The translations under genes were made by a program, and so were the position numbers. Source: Rhodospirillales bacterium 24-66-33 (lineage in GTDB: Bacteria > Pseudomonadota > Alphaproteobacteria > Reyranellales > Reyranellaceae). From it: 64,000 bases of DNA. A model generated the notes under the pieces. It was not told the origin of the DNA. It searched no databases and worked only from the letters and a program-made list of their open reading frames with translations. Where the stretch lies: contig NCHQ01000008.1 of NCBI GenBank assembly GCA_002281855.1, positions 62,001-126,000 of the forward strand. Reading direction: 5' to 3'. Shown here piece by piece: positions 61,465 through 64,000 of this stretch (positions are counted from its first letter, which is position 1; every line of letters begins with the position of its first letter).

Positions 61465-62322
61465 ATGGCGCCCGCTCTCGACCCCATGGTCGGCCGCTAC
61501 CTGCGGCTCGACATCGACGGCACGCCGCATCGCCTCTACTTCGAGGAGGCCGGCAGCGGCATTCCCCTGGTGTGCCTGCACACGGCGGGCGCTGACGGTC
61601 GCCAGTTCCGGCATCTCATGGCCGATCCCGAGATCACCAGCCGGTTCCGCGTGATCGCGTTCGACATGCCCTGGCATGGCAAATCGACGCCGCCGGACGG
61701 CTGGGAAAAAACCGAGTACCGACTGACGACGGCCTCCTACACCGCCGCCATCCGCGCCTTCTGCCAGGCCCTGGAACTCGACCGGCCCGTGGTGATGGGC
61801 TGCTCCATCGGCGGCCGCATCGTGCTCAACCTCGCGATCGGACACGCCGCGGAGTTCCGTGCTCTCGTGGCGCTGGAAGCAGCAGATTTCCAACAACCCT
61901 GGTACGACACGGCCTGGCTGCATCGTCCCGACGTCCATGGCGGCGAAGTCTGCGCCGCGCTGATCTCCGGTCTGATCGCACCGCAAAGCCCGCCCGTGAG
62001 CCGTCACGAGACGCTGTGGATGTACATGCAGGGCGGCCCCGGCATCTTCAAAGGCGACCTGTATTTCTATCGGATGGACGGCGACCTGCGCGAGAAGGTG
62101 ACGTCGATCGACACGAGTCTCTGCCCGCTCTACCTGCTGACCGGCGAGTACGACTTCTCCTGTACCGCCGAGGATACGCTGCGCACGGCGTCGCAGATTC
62201 CCGGCGCGCAGGTACAGGTCATGAAGGAACTGGGCCATTTCCCGATGAGCGAGAACCCGGCCAGGTTCCGCGAGTACATCCTGCCGGTGCTGGCGAAGAT
62301 CGCTTCAACGTCGTCGTCCTGA
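61465..62322 (+). CDS. Alpha/beta hydrolase
   Basis: A 285-residue cytosolic hydrolase. S114 in the nucleophile elbow GCSIGG, an aspartate in LLTGEYDFSC and a histidine in LGHFPMSENP form the catalytic triad. VCLHTAGADGRQF is the oxyanion hole. It cleaves an ester, lactone or C-C bond. Its stop codon lies in the left arm of a palindromic repeat, so the last three residues (SSS) are encoded by the repeat. Confidence 0.88.
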   Translation: MAPALDPMVGRYLRLDIDGTPHRLYFEEAGSGIPLVCLHTAGADGRQFRHLMADPEITSRFRVIAFDMPWHGKSTPPDGWEKTEYRLTTASYTAAIRAFCQALELDRPVVMGCSIGGRIVLNLAIGHAAEFRALVALEAADFQQPWYDTAWLHRPDVHGGEVCAALISGLIAPQSPPVSRHETLWMYMQGGPGIFKGDLYFYRMDGDLREKVTSIDTSLCPLYLLTGEYDFSCTAEDTLRTASQIPGAQVQVMKELGHFPMSENPARFREYILPVLAKIASTSSS

Positions 62323-62400
62323 GCGCCGCGAAGGACCTGACGGAACGACCAGAGCGCTACGTTGCTGGCGCGAGATCCTTCGCTGCGCTCAGGATGACAT
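62313..62400. repeat. 88-bp palindromic repeat at convergent gene ends
   Basis: The left arm CGTCCTGAGCGCCGCGAAGG and the right arm CCTTCGCTGCGCTCAGGATG are near-perfect complements, separated by ~33 bases. Words like TCATCCTGAGCGCAGCGAAGG are widespread in alphaproteobacterial genomes. The left arm overlaps the hydrolase 3' end and gives its stop codon. It may end transcription from both sides. Its sequence is unrelated to the 40965 repeat. Confidence 0.75.
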
Positions 62401-62421
62401 GAGTGGGTCGGCGGTCGACCA

Positions 62422-62892
62422 TCACAGGATCTGAAAGACCTCGTAGACGGGTCCGGCCGGATCGCGTCGGCCGGTCGAGACGCAGAGGATGCGGTTGAGG
62501 AAGCGGTACTTTTCCGACGCCGTCTCGAACCAAGGCGTGGCGCGGAAGTAATACTGGCTGGGATCGACCTTCTCGCCCTTGTTGAGCTGCTCGATCACCC
62601 AAGCCGGGCCATGCCGCATGCCGCGATAGCTCATGTAGACGAGGTGCCCATCGTCGGTCTTGAGGGTGAGCCGCACGTCGAGCTGCAGGATGCCGTCGCG
62701 TCGCTGCAGCAGCCAGTCGCCGGCCGGCGCCGGCAGGACGGTGCCGCGCAGCTCCTCGCCCGCAAATGTGCCCCCGGTCACCGTCGCGATGCGCCGGCGG
62801 CCATAGGGCGTCTCGCCGACATCGACGACGTTCGGGTCGACCTGGAGTGTCAGGGTGAAGAGATGGGTGGAACGGAGTGTCGGTTCGCTCAT
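62422..62892 (-). CDS. DUF3237 domain protein
   Basis: A 156-residue beta-barrel-like protein of the DUF3237 family. LFTLTLQVDPNVVDVGETPYGRRRIATVTGG, with PAPAGDWLLQRRDGILQLDVRLTLKTDDG, is the family pattern. The reaction is unknown; the fold resembles small lipocalin-like enzymes. It is the second gene on this strand after the CoA ligase, 22 bases apart, suggesting a shared catabolic role. Confidence 0.85.
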   Translation of the reverse strand: MSEPTLRSTHLFTLTLQVDPNVVDVGETPYGRRRIATVTGGTFAGEELRGTVLPAPAGDWLLQRRDGILQLDVRLTLKTDDGHLVYMSYRGMRHGPAWVIEQLNKGEKVDPSQYYFRATPWFETASEKYRFLNRILCVSTGRRDPAGPVYEVFQIL

Positions 62893-62914
62893 GCTGATCC
62901 TCGAATCTTGGCCG

Positions 62915-64000
62915 TCAGATCCTGGCCGTCCGGCCTTCCCAATAGGGGGCTCGGAGTTCGCGCTTCATGATCTTGCCTATGGTGCTGCGCGGAAGCGAGT
63001 CGCGGAACTCGACGGCGACAAGTCGCTGCGTCTTGCTGAGCTGGCCGTTCGCCCACTCGCGGACCGCCTCCTCGCTCACCGTCGTACCGCCCCGGCGCAC
63101 GCACAAGGCCATCGGCGATTCGCCCCACTGATCGCTCGGCACGCCGATCACGGCGACGTCGATCACGTCGGGATGCTTCAGCAGGAGCACCTCGATGTCG
63201 GCGGCATAGACGTTGAAGCCGCCCGAGATGATCATGTCCTTCTTGCGATCGAGCAGGATCAGGAACCCGTCCTCGTCGAGCTTGCCCATGTCACCGGACT
63301 TGAAGAACAGCCGGCCGTCGGCGTCGTGCCAGAACAGCTCGCGCGTCTTGTCGTCCTGCTTGTAGTAGCCCTTCATCATCATCTCGGCGCGACCGGCGAT
63401 CTCCCCGACCTCGCCCTGGGGCAGCTCCCGGCCCTGCTCGTCGAGAACCTTCAGTTCGACGCCGAAGCCCGGCTTGCCGACCGTGTGGAGCTTGTCGGGA
63501 TGCAGGTTGGCTTCGAGCATGCAACTGCCGCCGCCCTCGGTCAGGCCGTAGATCTCGATCAGCCGACCGGGCCAGCGCGCGAGGCAATCGGCCTTCACCT
63601 GGGCGCGCAGCGGCGCGCTGGTCGACAGCTTGGCCTTGAAGGAACCAAGGTCGTACTTGCCGAAATCGGGATGGGCCAAAATGCGCTGGTACTGGACCGG
63701 CACCAGCATGGCATGCGTGGCCCGCTCGGCCTGGGCCAGTTCGAGAAACTTCACCACATCGGACTTCCGCATCAGGATCGACGTGCCGCCCACGCCGACG
63801 GTGGCCAGCAGCGCGACCAGCGTGGTGTTCGAATAGAGCGGCGTCGAGACCAGCGAGATCGTGTCCGGCCCATAGTCGAAGGCCGGGAAGCGCACGGGAA
63901 GCTGGCTGCGCAACGCGTGCGAATGAAGGATGCCCTTGGGCAGGCCGGTCGTACCGGAACTGTAGATGATGTTGAAATCGTCCAGCGGGCCGATCTCGGT
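62915..64000 (-). CDS. Acyl-CoA synthetase, AMP-forming (5' end outside window)
   Basis: At least 361 residues; the frame stays open to the window edge, so the N-terminus is missing. DDFNIIYSSGTTGLPKGILH is the phosphate loop (near the edge), EIYGLTEGGGSCML and SGDMGKLDEDGFL the core motifs and the catalytic lysine is in STIGKIMKREL near the end. A fatty- or aromatic-acid:CoA ligase with DUF3237 downstream. Substrate open. Confidence 0.92.
   Translation of the reverse strand, partial: TEIGPLDDFNIIYSSGTTGLPKGILHSHALRSQLPVRFPAFDYGPDTISLVSTPLYSNTTLVALLATVGVGGTSILMRKSDVVKFLELAQAERATHAMLVPVQYQRILAHPDFGKYDLGSFKAKLSTSAPLRAQVKADCLARWPGRLIEIYGLTEGGGSCMLEANLHPDKLHTVGKPGFGVELKVLDEQGRELPQGEVGEIAGRAEMMMKGYYKQDDKTRELFWHDADGRLFFKSGDMGKLDEDGFLILLDRKKDMIISGGFNVYAADIEVLLLKHPDVIDVAVIGVPSDQWGESPMALCVRRGGTTVSEEAVREWANGQLSKTQRLVAVEFRDSLPRSTIGKIMKRELRAPYWEGRTARI

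Overview
The window looks like chromosomal DNA of a high-GC (roughly two-thirds G+C) alphaproteobacterium. The lineage markers are a NepR anti-sigma factor beside an EcfG-type sigma factor, a GapR/DUF2312 protein, a DUF1244 protein, ClpS and the alphaproteobacterial form of ribosomal protein L36. Scattered tripartite-tricarboxylate-type binding proteins, CoA ligases, a CoA transferase and a hydantoinase pair suggest a metabolically versatile soil or water organism. A Rhodospirillales/Reyranella-like relative would fit, but that placement is inference. I see no rRNA, tRNA, phage, transposase or CRISPR array. Genes are densely packed, with many ATGA-type overlaps.

Layout. 1-650: end of an EcfG-like sigma gene, then nepR (general stress response). 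0.9-6.6 kb: an SDR dehydrogenase; a small pilus set (Flp pilin, CpaA prepilin peptidase, secreted protein); a LysM protein with psd and pssA (phosphatidylethanolamine synthesis); a LOG-family nucleotide hydrolase. 6.7-10.6 kb: a LuxR-type regulator followed by UbiD-like decarboxylase, phenolic acid decarboxylase and a cupin. 11.0-15.2 kb: two unrelated NADP-type isocitrate dehydrogenases side by side (monomeric and homodimeric), then a DUF429 protein. 15.4-18.8 kb: two universal stress proteins, each preceded by an FNR/ANR-type palindrome; an orphan tricarboxylate-type binding protein; GapR. 18.9-24.5 kb: a NicC-like FAD monooxygenase and a PuuE-like amidohydrolase divergent from an ABC uptake operon ending in a MarR regulator, with two near-identical 18-bp palindromes between them. 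24.7-25.8 kb: DUF1244 and N-formylglutamate amidohydrolase.

25.9-32.6 kb: one sugar-acid catabolic operon: glycerate 2-kinase, GFA protein, OtnK, OtnC, OtnI, L-threonate dehydrogenase, pyruvate kinase. Together these would carry L-threonate to dihydroxyacetone phosphate and glycerate to pyruvate. 32.7-33.4 kb: three tandem tiny one-helix membrane proteins that look like paralogues. 33.4-39.2 kb: PaaK-type CoA ligase, large DUF2339 membrane protein, amidohydrolase, TPR protein. 39.2-43.8 kb: glycolate oxidase genes glcD, glcE and glcF, with a solitary higA antitoxin, a probable higB remnant and a palindromic repeat lodged between glcE and glcF. 43.8-46.6 kb: rpmJ, clpS, an HpaB-like flavin oxygenase, a glutathione transferase. 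46.6-51.3 kb: hydantoinase A/B pair with its own tricarboxylate-type binding protein.

51.4-64.0 kb: CoA ligase, a legumain/caspase-like lipoprotein, a TetR regulator coupled to an aminoglycoside-phosphotransferase-like gene (with a palindromic operator candidate), a TauE/SafE permease, tctB-tctA, a cupin, a class III CoA transferase, a three-gene set ending in an alpha/beta hydrolase, a DUF3237 protein and a CoA ligase cut by the window edge.

The points most worth a second look are the tandem isocitrate dehydrogenases, the UbiD/PadC operon, the duplicated MarR-type operator, the trio of tiny membrane proteins, the interrupted glc operon and the legumain-like lipoprotein.
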